A stretch of 64,000 bases of DNA from positions 1-64,000 of the forward strand of contig WTGY01000177.1 of the NCBI GenBank assembly GCA_011523365.1, given 5' to 3'. Shown here piece after piece: positions 8,917 to 18,267 of this stretch. This DNA comes from Caldilineaceae bacterium. GTDB taxonomy: Bacteria; Chloroflexota; Anaerolineae; Caldilineales; Caldilineaceae. Made by a program: the position numbers and the translations under genes. Each line of letters starts with the position of its first letter. Within the stretch, counting starts at the first letter, position 1. The notes beneath the pieces were generated by a model. That model ran no database searches, was not told where the DNA came from, and saw only the letters and a program-made list of their open reading frames with translations.

Positions 8917-9285
8917 ATGGGCACACAGGTTGTACTGGATGTTCCGGAGGAGGCTTATAGGCAGGTAGAAGAGCTGGCTGTAACCACGGAACGTGACATA
9001 ACGGATGTACTCCTGGAAGCAGTAACCCGCACTTTTTCGCCAATTCCAGTTAATCCTAGCCGGTCGGTGATGAATCAGAATGTTGAGACATATAAGGAGC
9101 TATACCCAGAACTGGTATTGACCCACCTAGGTCAATTCGTGGCGATCTGTGATGGCAGACTTGTCGATCATGATCCCGATCCGGTTTCGCTCCTGCAGCG
9201 AGTACGTACACGGTTCCCTGAAAAGGTTGTACTGCGTAGAAAGGCCGAAACAGTTCCCGAACACCAGCTTCAGATTCGATATTAG
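8917..9285 (+). CDS. Small protein, ribbon-helix-helix-like N-terminus and DUF5678-like C-terminus
   Basis: The protein has 122 residues and an AGGAG ribosome site about 9 bases before the ATG. Residues about 4-35 (VVLDVPEEAYRQVEELA) resemble a ribbon-helix-helix/antitoxin-type segment. Residues about 60-115 (YPELVLTHLGQFVAICDGRLV, then DPVSLLQRVRTRFPEKVVLRR) resemble DUF5678, a small domain often found next to retropepsin-like protease genes. No such protease is recognised downstream. The gene begins 53 bases after a MITE copy. Function is unknown; a regulatory or antitoxin-like role is only an inference. Confidence 0.7.
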   Translation: MGTQVVLDVPEEAYRQVEELAVTTERDITDVLLEAVTRTFSPIPVNPSRSVMNQNVETYKELYPELVLTHLGQFVAICDGRLVDHDPDPVSLLQRVRTRFPEKVVLRRKAETVPEHQLQIRY

Positions 9286-9625
9286 CGAAGCAAGGCTCAT
9301 GCAGTCATCGCGTCCTATCCTCAGGAAACTTCCTCGCTTGTAAATTCGGACAATCTTCCCCACTGACTGAATGTATCCTCTGAAACACCAGTAAGAACGG
9401 CAGAAACAGTAAAGCCCTGCACTGTCCGCCCAGTCCACCTGAATCCAATTTGAGATTTCGATACGACTGGATTACCCGATCTGTCGACAGATGGACGGAG
9501 TATTTTCTGCAGAATCCGGTTATTCATTGTGCCGTCAGTGTGCTAAGATCGTACTATTTCCCATCAACTGTCCGCTCGCTTTTCGCTAAGTAGTAGCGTG
9601 TCTCACTTGTCTATAGGGATTGCGA
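9286..9625. other. Intergenic region, no recognised gene
   Basis: These 340 bases are visibly less G+C-rich than their surroundings. A 68-codon minus-strand ORF (9321-9527) exists but has no ribosome site and no family resemblance. The region may be decayed coding sequence, such as a lost partner of the preceding small gene. Confidence 0.3.
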
Positions 9626-12600
9626 ATGTTGTCTCCGCGGTTGTTTGCTGTGGTTGTCGGAATCAATCATTACCGAAGCAGTGTGATCTCCGATTTGGGC
9701 GGTTGCGCCAACGATGCCAGGGCGATTTACGGGTTTCTGACCCAGCGGCTGGGTGTGCCGACTGAGAATATACGGCTGCTGACTTCGACAGGGGCGGAAC
9801 CGGACGAGAAGCTTCCCTCCAGGCAGAACATCATTGACGGCTGGCGGTGGCTGATTGAGCAGGCCAGAACCGGCGACCAGCTGTTTTTCCATTACAGCGG
9901 GCACGGCTCTCAGGCGATCTCTTCGGACCCGAATGAGCCGGACGGGTACGACGAGACGCTGGTGCCAAGCGACAGCCGTACTACGGATGACAGGGGCAGG
10001 CCGGTCTACGATATATTGGACAAGGAGCTGGCGGCGCTGATCGCGGCGGCCGAAGAGAGAGGCGCGAAGGTTACCGTGGTGCTGGACTGCTGCCATGCCG
10101 GTTCGGGCACGCGGGCGATTGTGCCGGTGCGGCGGACGGCGGCGGACCGGCGGGCGCGGCCTGCGGGCACGGTTTTGATGGAAGCGTCGGGGGCAAGGAC
10201 GGTTGCCAGCCGCCACTGGTCGGGGAAGCTGGGCAGCGAGCACGTGCTGCTGGCCGGTTGCCGGGATGAGGAGATGAGCCACGAGTACCGTTCGCCGACC
10301 AACGGCGCCTGGTACGGGGCGATGACCCACTTTCTATTGCAGAAACTGCAGGAGCTGCATCCACAGATGACCTGGCGGGAGGTGCACGACTCGGTGCAAA
10401 CCCAGGTCCACAGCGTTTATGCGAGGCAGCTGCCGCAGTTGGAGGGCCCGGGCAACCGTGCGGTCTTCGGGGAGCTGACGCCGTATGCCGGCTCCTATCT
10501 GAACGTGATCAGTGCCAAAGAGGCGGGTGATGCAGGAAATGACGTGATCATTCGCATCGGCGGCGGCGCGGCGGTCGGTCTGACGCCGGGCAGCCATGTG
10601 GAGCTTTTCCCGGCAGGCAGTGAAGCGCTGGCGGGCCGGGGGCTTGGCCACGGCGAGGTGATCGACACCAGAGTCGATTCGTCATACGCGCTGATCAAAG
10701 GTGTGCGCCACACCGAGTTCAGCCTGCCTGCCAGGGTGAAGGTGACGGCGTACGGATACCAGAGGTTGATGTACGAGGTGACCAGCGCGGACCCGTTTGT
10801 GCTGGCGGAGTTGACGACGGCGCCTTCTTCCCCGTTTCTGCACGCGGTGGGACGAAGCACGCAGGATGGATTTACGCGTTTCCACGTGGCTGTGGAGAAC
10901 GATACGTACGTCATCCAGGACGGCAGCGGCGTCCAGATCGTGGAGGACAGGCCGCCGCGTACGCAGGCGGGGGCGGCCCAAACGGCTGCGTACCTGCATC
11001 ATCTGGCGACCTTTCACAATGTGCGCACGCTGCGGAATCCATCGCCGATGGCACTGATGGAAGAGGCGTTGAGCGTTGACGTGCAGACTTACACACGTGC
11101 GAGCCTGACATTTCCCAGGGATGGGGAGCCGCTGGGACAGGACGGTGTGCTGCCGCCGGGGCGCAAGCTCTGGATCACAGTTCGGAACAACAGCTCTGAG
11201 AATCTCTATGTGACGGCATTCTCGCTTTCGGCGCGGTTCGGGATCCGACGCATCTACCCGGAGCGGGCGCCCTACCAGCTGGTGGCCCCGGGCAAGGCGT
11301 TTTTCGTCAACAACATCGAGCCGACTGTGAAGGAGCCGGGCGCCGAATCTGAGACGGAGATTTTCAAAGTTTTCGCCACGCGGGTTCCCACCTCCTTTGA
11401 CGTGCTGGAGATGCCGGAACTGAACGAGCCGGACGGGACGGAAGAGACACGGGCATTCGGCCCGCTGGCGGAACTGATGAACGGCATCCGCTACGACGGT
11501 CCCCGCGTGCGCAATCTGATGGTGCAGCGGGACGATACACATGATCGCTGGATAACGAAGCAGGTGGCGGTTACGGCGCTGCGAAAGCAGGAGGCGTATA
11601 CGCTGCCGCAGGGGCAGAACAGAATCAATGTGGGGACGGACCTGGACATTACGGTGGAGAAACCGGCGGGTTTGGGGGGCCTGCTGGTTGTGAGCAGTCT
11701 GAAGCAGTTCTCCTGGGATGCAGAGGATCCGATCTCGCTGCCGCCGGGGTTGAACAGTCCGGAAGCGGCGCCGTTTTTCCAGCCGCTCTCATTCTCGCAC
11801 GGTGCCGGCGGCGGTGGTTCGCCCGGTGTACTGGTCCTAGACACGTCGGCGGAACAGCTTTCGACGATCAGCGCGGAGTCGCCGCTGCGGATTGCATTGA
11901 GCGTGGAGAATGATCCGGAAATTGCGGGGATAGCGGCGATTGCTTTTGACGGCGAGTACTACTATATGGTCGGCCACCCCACCGACGCGCAGAACCTGTC
12001 GGAAAACGGTGACAGGAGACGCATGGCGGTGGAGATTACGCATCTGCCTATCCCGGATGCGGCGGTGGAAAAGTCGGGTTCTGCCGGCACCGGGTGGTGG
12101 TCAAGCGTGACCACCAGGGGCGCGAGTGGGGTTGAAGGCAGGCAAGGCGGGGGCGGGAGAGGGTTGTTCGGGCGGCTATTCGGCTATCTGCAGGAGGAGT
12201 GGCGGATGGCGGAGGAGGCTGCGGGGGGTAAAGAGCCGGCGCCGGAGGAGGAGGACGCGGAGGTGCCGGTTCGCGATGCGAAACATGCCGTGCGGGTGCT
12301 CTTTTACAAGCTGTTCTATCAGAAGCTGCCGCCGGATCTGGGCGTGCGCCAAGTCCGGTTGGAGTCGGGCGGTACACCGGTCTATTCGAAGGTAACGTCG
12401 CAGGATGTGTCCAAGGCGCGGCGGGCGCTGCTGATCACTCACGGCTTCGGCAGCAGCACAGAGAAGCTGGTCCAGAGGGCGCTGCCCCATCTGATGGAGC
12501 TGGACGAATACGATCTGGCGCTGACGTTCGACTATGAGACGATCAACACGGGCATTCGAGAGAGCGGGCTGCTGATGACAGCGCAGCTGCGCCGTCTTGG

Positions 12601-13207
12601 GTTTGGCACCGATACGGGTCCGCCGTTGGACATTTACAGCCACAGCATGGGAACACAGGTGGCCCGAGTGTGCGTCGAGATGGAGAGCGGGCACCAGTTT
12701 GTGGAACGGGTGATCATGGTGGGGGCGCACAACACCGGGACTGCACTGGCCGAGTCCCACCGGCTCATTCCCTGGCTGGCGACGATTATACTCAATCAGG
12801 CGGGGTTGATCGACTATGAGTTGCTGGCCCAGCTCCTGGTGATAGGGATTTCACGGCTGACAACGGGCATTCAGGACCTGGCGCCGAGCGCGGAGCTGTA
12901 TCAGAAGCTGAATGACCCGCGCAATGAGGTGGACGTGCGGTACTACATTCAGATCGGCATAAACACCGAGATGGACGGCCCGATTAACTGGCGCAAGCTG
13001 TTCTCCAAGACGGAGATGACGCGTATCCTGGACAAGGCGCTGGACCAGGTTCTAGGGCCGAATGACCTGCTGGTTGGGGTTGCGTCGGCGCGGGGTGTGC
13101 GGGGCGGCAACTGGCCGGATTTGCAGGTGGATGTGATCGGCTGCCATCATTTCGAGTATTTCTACGCAGACGAATCACTCGAAGGGTTGCGCAGGGAGTT
13201 CAAGTAG
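9626..13207 (+). CDS. Caspase-like (peptidase C14) protein fused to a C-terminal alpha/beta hydrolase
   Basis: A very large protein (1193 residues from the ATG at 9626, preceded by AGGGA; a TTG at 9620 is an alternative). Residues about 5-265 form a caspase domain with LFAVVVGINHY, the catalytic His in HYSGHGS (about 93) and catalytic Cys in LDCCHAGSGTR (about 156). The middle includes a beta-rich segment (about 480-570: LWITVRNNSSENLYVTAF, then RIYPERAPYQ) resembling DUF4384-type domains that often follow bacterial caspases. Residues about 930-1190 are an alpha/beta-hydrolase fold: ITHGFGSS oxyanion region and nucleophile elbow YSHSMGTQ (Ser about 1007, first Gly of GxSxG replaced by Ser). 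No signal peptide, so probably cytoplasmic. Substrates are unknown; a conditional proteolytic or lipolytic effector is an inference. Confidence 0.85.
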   Translation: MLSPRLFAVVVGINHYRSSVISDLGGCANDARAIYGFLTQRLGVPTENIRLLTSTGAEPDEKLPSRQNIIDGWRWLIEQARTGDQLFFHYSGHGSQAISSDPNEPDGYDETLVPSDSRTTDDRGRPVYDILDKELAALIAAAEERGAKVTVVLDCCHAGSGTRAIVPVRRTAADRRARPAGTVLMEASGARTVASRHWSGKLGSEHVLLAGCRDEEMSHEYRSPTNGAWYGAMTHFLLQKLQELHPQMTWREVHDSVQTQVHSVYARQLPQLEGPGNRAVFGELTPYAGSYLNVISAKEAGDAGNDVIIRIGGGAAVGLTPGSHVELFPAGSEALAGRGLGHGEVIDTRVDSSYALIKGVRHTEFSLPARVKVTAYGYQRLMYEVTSADPFVLAELTTAPSSPFLHAVGRSTQDGFTRFHVAVENDTYVIQDGSGVQIVEDRPPRTQAGAAQTAAYLHHLATFHNVRTLRNPSPMALMEEALSVDVQTYTRASLTFPRDGEPLGQDGVLPPGRKLWITVRNNSSENLYVTAFSLSARFGIRRIYPERAPYQLVAPGKAFFVNNIEPTVKEPGAESETEIFKVFATRVPTSFDVLEMPELNEPDGTEETRAFGPLAELMNGIRYDGPRVRNLMVQRDDTHDRWITKQVAVTALRKQEAYTLPQGQNRINVGTDLDITVEKPAGLGGLLVVSSLKQFSWDAEDPISLPPGLNSPEAAPFFQPLSFSHGAGGGGSPGVLVLDTSAEQLSTISAESPLRIALSVENDPEIAGIAAIAFDGEYYYMVGHPTDAQNLSENGDRRRMAVEITHLPIPDAAVEKSGSAGTGWWSSVTTRGASGVEGRQGGGGRGLFGRLFGYLQEEWRMAEEAAGGKEPAPEEEDAEVPVRDAKHAVRVLFYKLFYQKLPPDLGVRQVRLESGGTPVYSKVTSQDVSKARRALLITHGFGSSTEKLVQRALPHLMELDEYDLALTFDYETINTGIRESGLLMTAQLRRLGFGTDTGPPLDIYSHSMGTQVARVCVEMESGHQFVERVIMVGAHNTGTALAESHRLIPWLATIILNQAGLIDYELLAQLLVIGISRLTTGIQDLAPSAELYQKLNDPRNEVDVRYYIQIGINTEMDGPINWRKLFSKTEMTRILDKALDQVLGPNDLLVGVASARGVRGGNWPDLQVDVIGCHHFEYFYADESLEGLRREFK

Positions 13208-13251
13208 GGGCTGGCAGCCGGTTTTCGGAATCCGGTGTACAGCGGCAGGCG

Positions 13252-15171
13252 TCAGACCTCCTGGCGCTCGGACAGTTCGGCCCAACGCTCGAAGGCTGAT
13301 TCCAGGGACGACTCGACGTCTGTCAGTTTTGCTGAGAGGTTTTGCAGCGCCTGATAGTCGCTGCCGCTGTCGTTGATCTGCTGTTGCAGCCGCGTTTGTT
13401 CCTCTTCCCAGGCGGCGATCTCCGTTTCCAGACGCGCCAACTCCTGACCTTCCTTCCAAGAGAGCTTCTTGTCCGCTGCGGGCGGACGCGATTGCGGGGC
13501 CGTCTGTCCATTGGCGGCGGGCCGACCGGGCGCGGGTGTACTGCGGGACCGGTCGGGGCGGCGGGTTTGCCGGTCCTGGCTGTACAGGCGGCGGTAGGTT
13601 GCGTAGGGTGCGGGGTAGCGTTTGCCGAGGCGTCCGAGCTCAAAGGGGATAATGAAGTCGACGGTGCGATCGAGGAAGTAGCGGTCGTGGCTGGCGACGA
13701 TCAGGCAGCCGGTGAAAGCGTCCAGAAACTCCTCGAGTACGGTCAGGGTCTGCACGTCGAGATCGTTGGTTGGCTCGTCGAGCAGAAGCACGTTGGGCTG
13801 GTGGACGAGGGTGCGCAGGAGGTAGAGGCGGCGGCGCTCGCCCCCGCTGAGGCTGCCGATGCGGCCCCACTGCATTTTGCGGGAAAAGAGAAACCACTCC
13901 ATCATCTGAGCGGCCTCGACGCGGCTGCCGTCGCGTGCCCGGATCAGGGGGGCTTCCTCCTCGATAAATTCAATCAGACGCTGGGTGTCGTTGAGGTCGC
14001 GCGTCTGCTGGTCATAGTAGCCGAGCCGCACGGTCTCGCCCCATTTGATCTGCCCGGCGTCGACTTTGACTTTTGCGGCCAGCATGTCGAGGAAGGTGCT
14101 CTTGCCGGCGCCATTGGGGCCGAGGAGGCCTATGCGATCGCCCGGATCGAGTGCAAAGTCAACCTGGTTTACAGCGGCCGAGCCGTCGTAGAATTTGGTC
14201 AGGCCCTTGGCCGTGAGAACGGACTTGCCGAGGCGGCGGGTAGCCAGGGCCATAACGACTCGATCGGAGTCGGAGTCGTATTGGATGCGCTGGAGTTCGG
14301 CGACGCGCTGCCGGCGGGCCTTCTGCTTGGTGCCGCGGGCCATGGGCGTCCGGCGAATCCATTCAAGCTCACGCTTGAGGAGCTTCTGGCGCTGGCGTTC
14401 CTGGAGGGCGAGGCGTTCGTGACGGAGCTGACGCAACTCCAGATAGCGGCTGTAGTTGCCGGAGTAGGAGACGAGCTGGCGCCGGTCGAGCTCGACGATG
14501 CGGCTGACAACGCGGTCGAGGAAGTGGCGGTCGTGTGTGACCATCAGCAGGGCGCCGGGCGCGGTGGTCAGGTAGGCTTCCAGCCATTCGATGGTCTCGA
14601 TGTCGATATGGTTGGTGGGTTCATCGAGGACCAGGAGGTCGGCGCGGTCGATCAAAGCGCGGGCGAGGGCAACGCGTTTGCGCTGTCCGCCGCTGAGGGT
14701 TTCAACGCGGGCGTCGAAGTCATTTATTCCCAGCTTGGTGAGGATTGATTTTGCATTGGCGGCTGCGGCCCAGCCGTCCGTGCGCCCCATTTCTTCGGAG
14801 AGTTCCAGCAGGCGCTGTTGCAGAGCCGGGTTGGCCGGTTCGTGTTCGAGGCGCTGGCTGGCGCTTTCGTAGTCGCGCAGGAGACGCATCTGGGGCGAAC
14901 TGCTGCGAAAGAGCTGCTCGAGAACAGTTGCGTCGTCGTCCAGATGGGGCTCCTGTTGGACCATTTCGACGCGCACACCGCCCCAGACTTTGACATGTCC
15001 GCTGTCGGGCGCTTCCAGGCCGGCGATCATACGCAGGAGGGTGGTTTTGCCGCTGCCGTTGACGCCGATGAGGCCGATGCGTTCACCGGTATTGATGGAA
15101 AGGGAGACAGTGTCGAGAAGCAGTCGTTCGGAGAACTGCTTGGAGACGCCTTCGAGGGAGAGGAGGTTCAT
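13252..15171 (-). CDS. ABC-F family ATPase (Uup-like)
   Basis: ABC-F proteins are soluble twin-ATPase proteins that act on the ribosome rather than in transport. The 639-residue protein has two complete nucleotide sites: Walker A GVNGSGKTT (about 38-46), LSGGQRKR and LLVLDEPTNHID; then GPNGAGKST, LSGGERRR and VLLLDEPTNDLD. The interdomain arm-like linker contains many basic residues, and a C-terminal coiled coil (about 570-639, Glu/Gln-rich) follows a Pro/Arg-rich spacer, as in Uup. Its ATG overlaps the stop of the upstream acyl-CoA synthetase (ATGA), so the two are co-translated. The gene converges on the caspase gene with a 44-base gap. Confidence 0.92.
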   Translation of the reverse strand: MNLLSLEGVSKQFSERLLLDTVSLSINTGERIGLIGVNGSGKTTLLRMIAGLEAPDSGHVKVWGGVRVEMVQQEPHLDDDATVLEQLFRSSSPQMRLLRDYESASQRLEHEPANPALQQRLLELSEEMGRTDGWAAAANAKSILTKLGINDFDARVETLSGGQRKRVALARALIDRADLLVLDEPTNHIDIETIEWLEAYLTTAPGALLMVTHDRHFLDRVVSRIVELDRRQLVSYSGNYSRYLELRQLRHERLALQERQRQKLLKRELEWIRRTPMARGTKQKARRQRVAELQRIQYDSDSDRVVMALATRRLGKSVLTAKGLTKFYDGSAAVNQVDFALDPGDRIGLLGPNGAGKSTFLDMLAAKVKVDAGQIKWGETVRLGYYDQQTRDLNDTQRLIEFIEEEAPLIRARDGSRVEAAQMMEWFLFSRKMQWGRIGSLSGGERRRLYLLRTLVHQPNVLLLDEPTNDLDVQTLTVLEEFLDAFTGCLIVASHDRYFLDRTVDFIIPFELGRLGKRYPAPYATYRRLYSQDRQTRRPDRSRSTPAPGRPAANGQTAPQSRPPAADKKLSWKEGQELARLETEIAAWEEEQTRLQQQINDSGSDYQALQNLSAKLTDVESSLESAFERWAELSERQEV

Positions 15172-17141
15172 GCCGACTGCTGGATGGCCTGCAGGGTGGC
15201 GGGATCTTCGAGGGCGCTGATGTCGCCGGGATCTTCGCCGAGGTAGGAGGCGCGGATAAGGCGGTGCATGACCTTGGCATTGCGCGTTTTGGGGAGAGCG
15301 GTACAGAACCTGACCTCTTTGGGTCTGAGCGGGCGTCCCAATTCGGTGGTGATGCGCTCTTGCAAGGCGGTGCGGAGGGGTTCGCTGGCGTCGATGCCCG
15401 GTTTGAGGACGGCGAAGACGACAACGTCGTTGTCTTTGAGGGGGTGGGGCACGGCCACGGCCGCGGATTCGGTGACGTCGGGATGGGCGTTGACCAGGGT
15501 CTCGACTTCAGCAGGCCCGAGGCGCTTGCCGGCGATGCTTATGGTGTCATCGCTGCGGCCCAAAATGTACCACATGTCGTCCTCGTCGATGGCGCAGAAG
15601 TCGCCGTGGACCCACATGCCATCGAAACGGCTCCAGTAGGTATCCAGATAGCGCTCGTTGGCGCCCCAGAAGCCGCGCGTCATCCCAATCCAGGGCTGCC
15701 GGACTATCAGGTCTCCCACTTCGCCGCGCACCGGGTTGCCGGACTCGTCAACGACATCGGCGTCCATGCCGGGAATCGGTCCGCCGAAGGCGGCGGGTTT
15801 TAGGGGTTTGAACAGGCTGCCGGCGAGGATGCCACCGCTGATTTCGGTGCCGCCAGTGTAGTTGAAGATCGGCTTGCGGCCTTCGAGCACGTTATCGAAT
15901 ATCCAGCGCCAGCTTGAGGGGCCCCAGGGGCTACCGGTGGCTCCGACTGCCCGCAGACGTGAGAGATCATGGCGGGTCACGTGGCCGGTCCCATGGGGCA
16001 TCAGCGTACGCACCAGCATCGGCGAGAGCCCCAGGAGGGTGATGCGGTGCGTGGCGCAGAGTTGCCAGACTCGGTCGACCGATGGGTAGTCGGGGGCGCC
16101 GTCGAAGAAGAACATGGTTGCGCGGTTGAGCAGGGCAGCGAGGACGAGCCACGGCCCCATCATCCAGCCCATGTCGGTCATCCAGTAGACGCGATCTCCT
16201 GGTTTGACGTCCATGGCGTGGCGCATGTCCTGGGCGGCCTTGACAGGAAAGCCGCAATGAGTATGGACGGCACCCTTGGGCGGCCCGGTTGTGCCGCTGG
16301 TGTAGATGATCATCAGCGGGTCCTCGGCGCCGGTCAGAGCGGTTTCGGCATTGGGCGCCTGGGGGGGAACGAGCTCATGCCACCAGTGGTCACGTTGCTC
16401 ATGCCAGGGGACCTGTGCGGCAGGGGACGAGGCGGGGAGCCGCTTGCAGACGATCACATGCCGGACGCTTGGGACACCGGCCAGGGCCCTGTCCAAGGTC
16501 GTCTTCATTGTCACGGTCCGCCCGCGGCGCTGGAATCCGTCGGCGGAGAAGACAGCTTTGGCGTCGCCATCATTAAGACGATTGCTGATTGCTGACGGGC
16601 CATACCCGCTGAATAGCGGCAGGACGATGCCGCCGATTTTGATAATCGCCAGAAAGGCGACAGCCAGCTCAGGGATCATCGGCATGTAGAGGCCGACGGC
16701 ATCGCCGTTTCCGATACCGAGGCTGCGCAGGGCATTGGCGCAGCGACAGACTTCCTGGTGTAGCTGGGCGTATGTAAGAGAAACGTTTTGCCCTTCCTCC
16801 CCTTCCCAGACGAGAGCGGTTTCAGACGCGGTCTCGGTTACCTGCCACTTGTCGAGGCAGTTGTGGATAATGTTCATCTTGCCGCCGACGCACCAGCGGG
16901 CGAAAGGTGCGCCGTCGGACAGATCGACGATCTGCGAGTAGGGATGTGCGAAGCGGATATCGAGGTCTTCCATCACTGCATCCCAGAACCAGCTGATATC
17001 TTCGACCGAGCGTGTGAGCAACTCGTCATAGGATGCGATGCCGTGCCGGTCCATGAATTGTTGGAGATTACTCTGCGCGATCCAGTCAGGATTCGGCTGC
17101 CACGCGATGTCCTGGCCGAAAGGGAAGTGGATGGTGGACAT
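15168..17141 (-). CDS. AMP-forming acyl-CoA synthetase (acetyl/acetoacetyl-CoA synthetase-like)
   Basis: The enzyme should activate a short carboxylic acid to its CoA thioester via an acyl-adenylate. From the ATG at 17141 it has 657 residues, as in acetyl-CoA synthetases: ACAS_N-like start (DIAWQPNPDWIAQSNL), P-loop YTSGTTGPPKG, NYTGGTE adenine region, and C-terminal SIAGKRLGPAEVE and LPKTRNAKVMHR containing the catalytic Lys region. The frame is open further upstream to 18212, but that extension runs antisense to another gene and is rejected. A likely promoter lies at 17196-17224. The stop overlaps the ABC-F start. The exact substrate is uncertain. Confidence 0.9.
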   Translation of the reverse strand: MSTIHFPFGQDIAWQPNPDWIAQSNLQQFMDRHGIASYDELLTRSVEDISWFWDAVMEDLDIRFAHPYSQIVDLSDGAPFARWCVGGKMNIIHNCLDKWQVTETASETALVWEGEEGQNVSLTYAQLHQEVCRCANALRSLGIGNGDAVGLYMPMIPELAVAFLAIIKIGGIVLPLFSGYGPSAISNRLNDGDAKAVFSADGFQRRGRTVTMKTTLDRALAGVPSVRHVIVCKRLPASSPAAQVPWHEQRDHWWHELVPPQAPNAETALTGAEDPLMIIYTSGTTGPPKGAVHTHCGFPVKAAQDMRHAMDVKPGDRVYWMTDMGWMMGPWLVLAALLNRATMFFFDGAPDYPSVDRVWQLCATHRITLLGLSPMLVRTLMPHGTGHVTRHDLSRLRAVGATGSPWGPSSWRWIFDNVLEGRKPIFNYTGGTEISGGILAGSLFKPLKPAAFGGPIPGMDADVVDESGNPVRGEVGDLIVRQPWIGMTRGFWGANERYLDTYWSRFDGMWVHGDFCAIDEDDMWYILGRSDDTISIAGKRLGPAEVETLVNAHPDVTESAAVAVPHPLKDNDVVVFAVLKPGIDASEPLRTALQERITTELGRPLRPKEVRFCTALPKTRNAKVMHRLIRASYLGEDPGDISALEDPATLQAIQQSA

Positions 17142-17195
17142 GATCCGTCTCGAATTGGTGATGGCTTGACCCGGGCGTACCAAGGCACCGGCACC

Positions 17196-17224
17196 ATTAT
17201 AGCGAAGAGTAGGGAAAAGATAAA
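17196..17224 (-). promoter_or_regulatory. Promoter for acyl-CoA synthetase/ABC-F operon
   Basis: On the minus strand a perfect -10 TATAAT (17201-17196) lies 17 bases after a weak -35 TTTATC (17224-17219). Transcription would start near 17189, giving a leader of about 48 bases. Confidence 0.55.
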
Positions 17225-17404
17225 CAGACGGCGGGGAAAAATGTGTCTCGGGATTTTGGGTGGTCGTTGTCGAAATCAGGATTTGCAGGACTGTTAAGGA
17301 ATGTCGGGATGAGGGGCAGTCCGGCGGGCTGAAGCAGGAGGCGGGTGGCTGCACAGACCTCGCTGCGGCCGAGTGGAGGGATTGGTTCGTGGGGCGAGTG
17401 CGGG

Positions 17405-18196
17405 TCAGGAGAGGAAGACGGAGAGCTGCGAGCCAGCTGGATTCTGAAGCGCGGACCAGATCGAGGCGACGATGAGGGCCTGCGCGGGCGGGCGAATGAG
17501 GCGGGCTGCGCTGCCCAGAGGTGGGAGAAGCCGGCTGCTGGAGCCTGCGTGGGATGGCCTGACGTACGGGAAGAAGGACGGGCTGGCAGCCAGTTCGAGG
17601 AGGAGGACCAGGTCGCTGAAGACGAGGAGAAGCAACCCCGCTGGCAGGACGCCGAAGCGCGGGGCGGTAAGCGCCAGCCCCAGGGCAAGGCCGGTGGCGG
17701 CGAAGAGCAGAAGAAGCGTGTAGGCTGCGGCGGCTGCCGTCTGGACTGGGTGGCGATGGCGCGTCCGCAGCAGAAATGCGAGGCCGGCGAGCGCGGCGAC
17801 GAGCAGACAGAGACTCAGCGCAAGGAAGCGAACGCCTTCGAGGGCCGAGCCATATTGGGCGATGGCGGCGACGAACAGGAGGTAGCCGATAGCAGTGGCG
17901 GAGATGCCGAACCATGTCCGTTTGGGCAGATGCGGACTGGCTGCGAGCTGGCCGCCCAGAAGGTGGAGAGCAGTTGCGGCGGCGATGCCGAAGGCGTAGC
18001 GGGCTGATTCGGTGCCGGGGCGGGCGAGTATGAAGCCATACCAAGCCAGAAGGAGGAGAGATAACGCAGAGGCCGCTTGCATCCAGGTGGGAAGGCGCCG
18101 TTTGTGCGGGCGGGATCTGCGGAGGAGAAGGCTGCCGGCCAAAGACACGGCCCAGAGGACGAGAAGGAGCCAGGCGATCAGGTCGAGGACCGGCAT
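17405..18196 (-). CDS. Multi-pass membrane protein, possibly YhhN/lysoplasmalogenase-like
   Basis: The 263-residue protein has about 7-8 hydrophobic segments (for example LIAWLLLVLWAVSLAGSLLL, ALSLLLLAWYGFIL, FGISATAIGYLLFVAAI, GVLPAGLLLLVFSDLVLLL) separated by short basic loops. The alternating pattern and the FSD motif are reminiscent of YhhN/TMEM86 proteins, but the match is too weak to be sure. A GGAG ribosome site lies about 7 bases before the ATG. It sits between the acyl-CoA synthetase and a 216-residue hypothetical protein on the same strand. The C-terminal 60 residues are not clearly membrane-spanning. Confidence 0.6.
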   Translation of the reverse strand: MPVLDLIAWLLLVLWAVSLAGSLLLRRSRPHKRRLPTWMQAASALSLLLLAWYGFILARPGTESARYAFGIAAATALHLLGGQLAASPHLPKRTWFGISATAIGYLLFVAAIAQYGSALEGVRFLALSLCLLVAALAGLAFLLRTRHRHPVQTAAAAAYTLLLLFAATGLALGLALTAPRFGVLPAGLLLLVFSDLVLLLELAASPSFFPYVRPSHAGSSSRLLPPLGSAARLIRPPAQALIVASIWSALQNPAGSQLSVFLS

Positions 18197-18267
18197 GGAA
18201 GAGCTCCGTCATCCACCGGGCAGAGCGGAGGGTAGAGCGAGAACACGTACTTCCCCTGTGCCCGTCA

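Noticed and set aside
9321..9527. 68-codon minus-strand ORF in a gene-poor gap
   Set aside because: No ribosome site, promoter or recognisable family; treated as non-coding.
15168..18212. Acyl-CoA synthetase frame as a 1014-residue protein
   Set aside because: The extra 357 residues upstream of the conserved start (17141) run antisense to the membrane protein gene, are low-complexity Pro/Arg/Ser-rich, and match no family.
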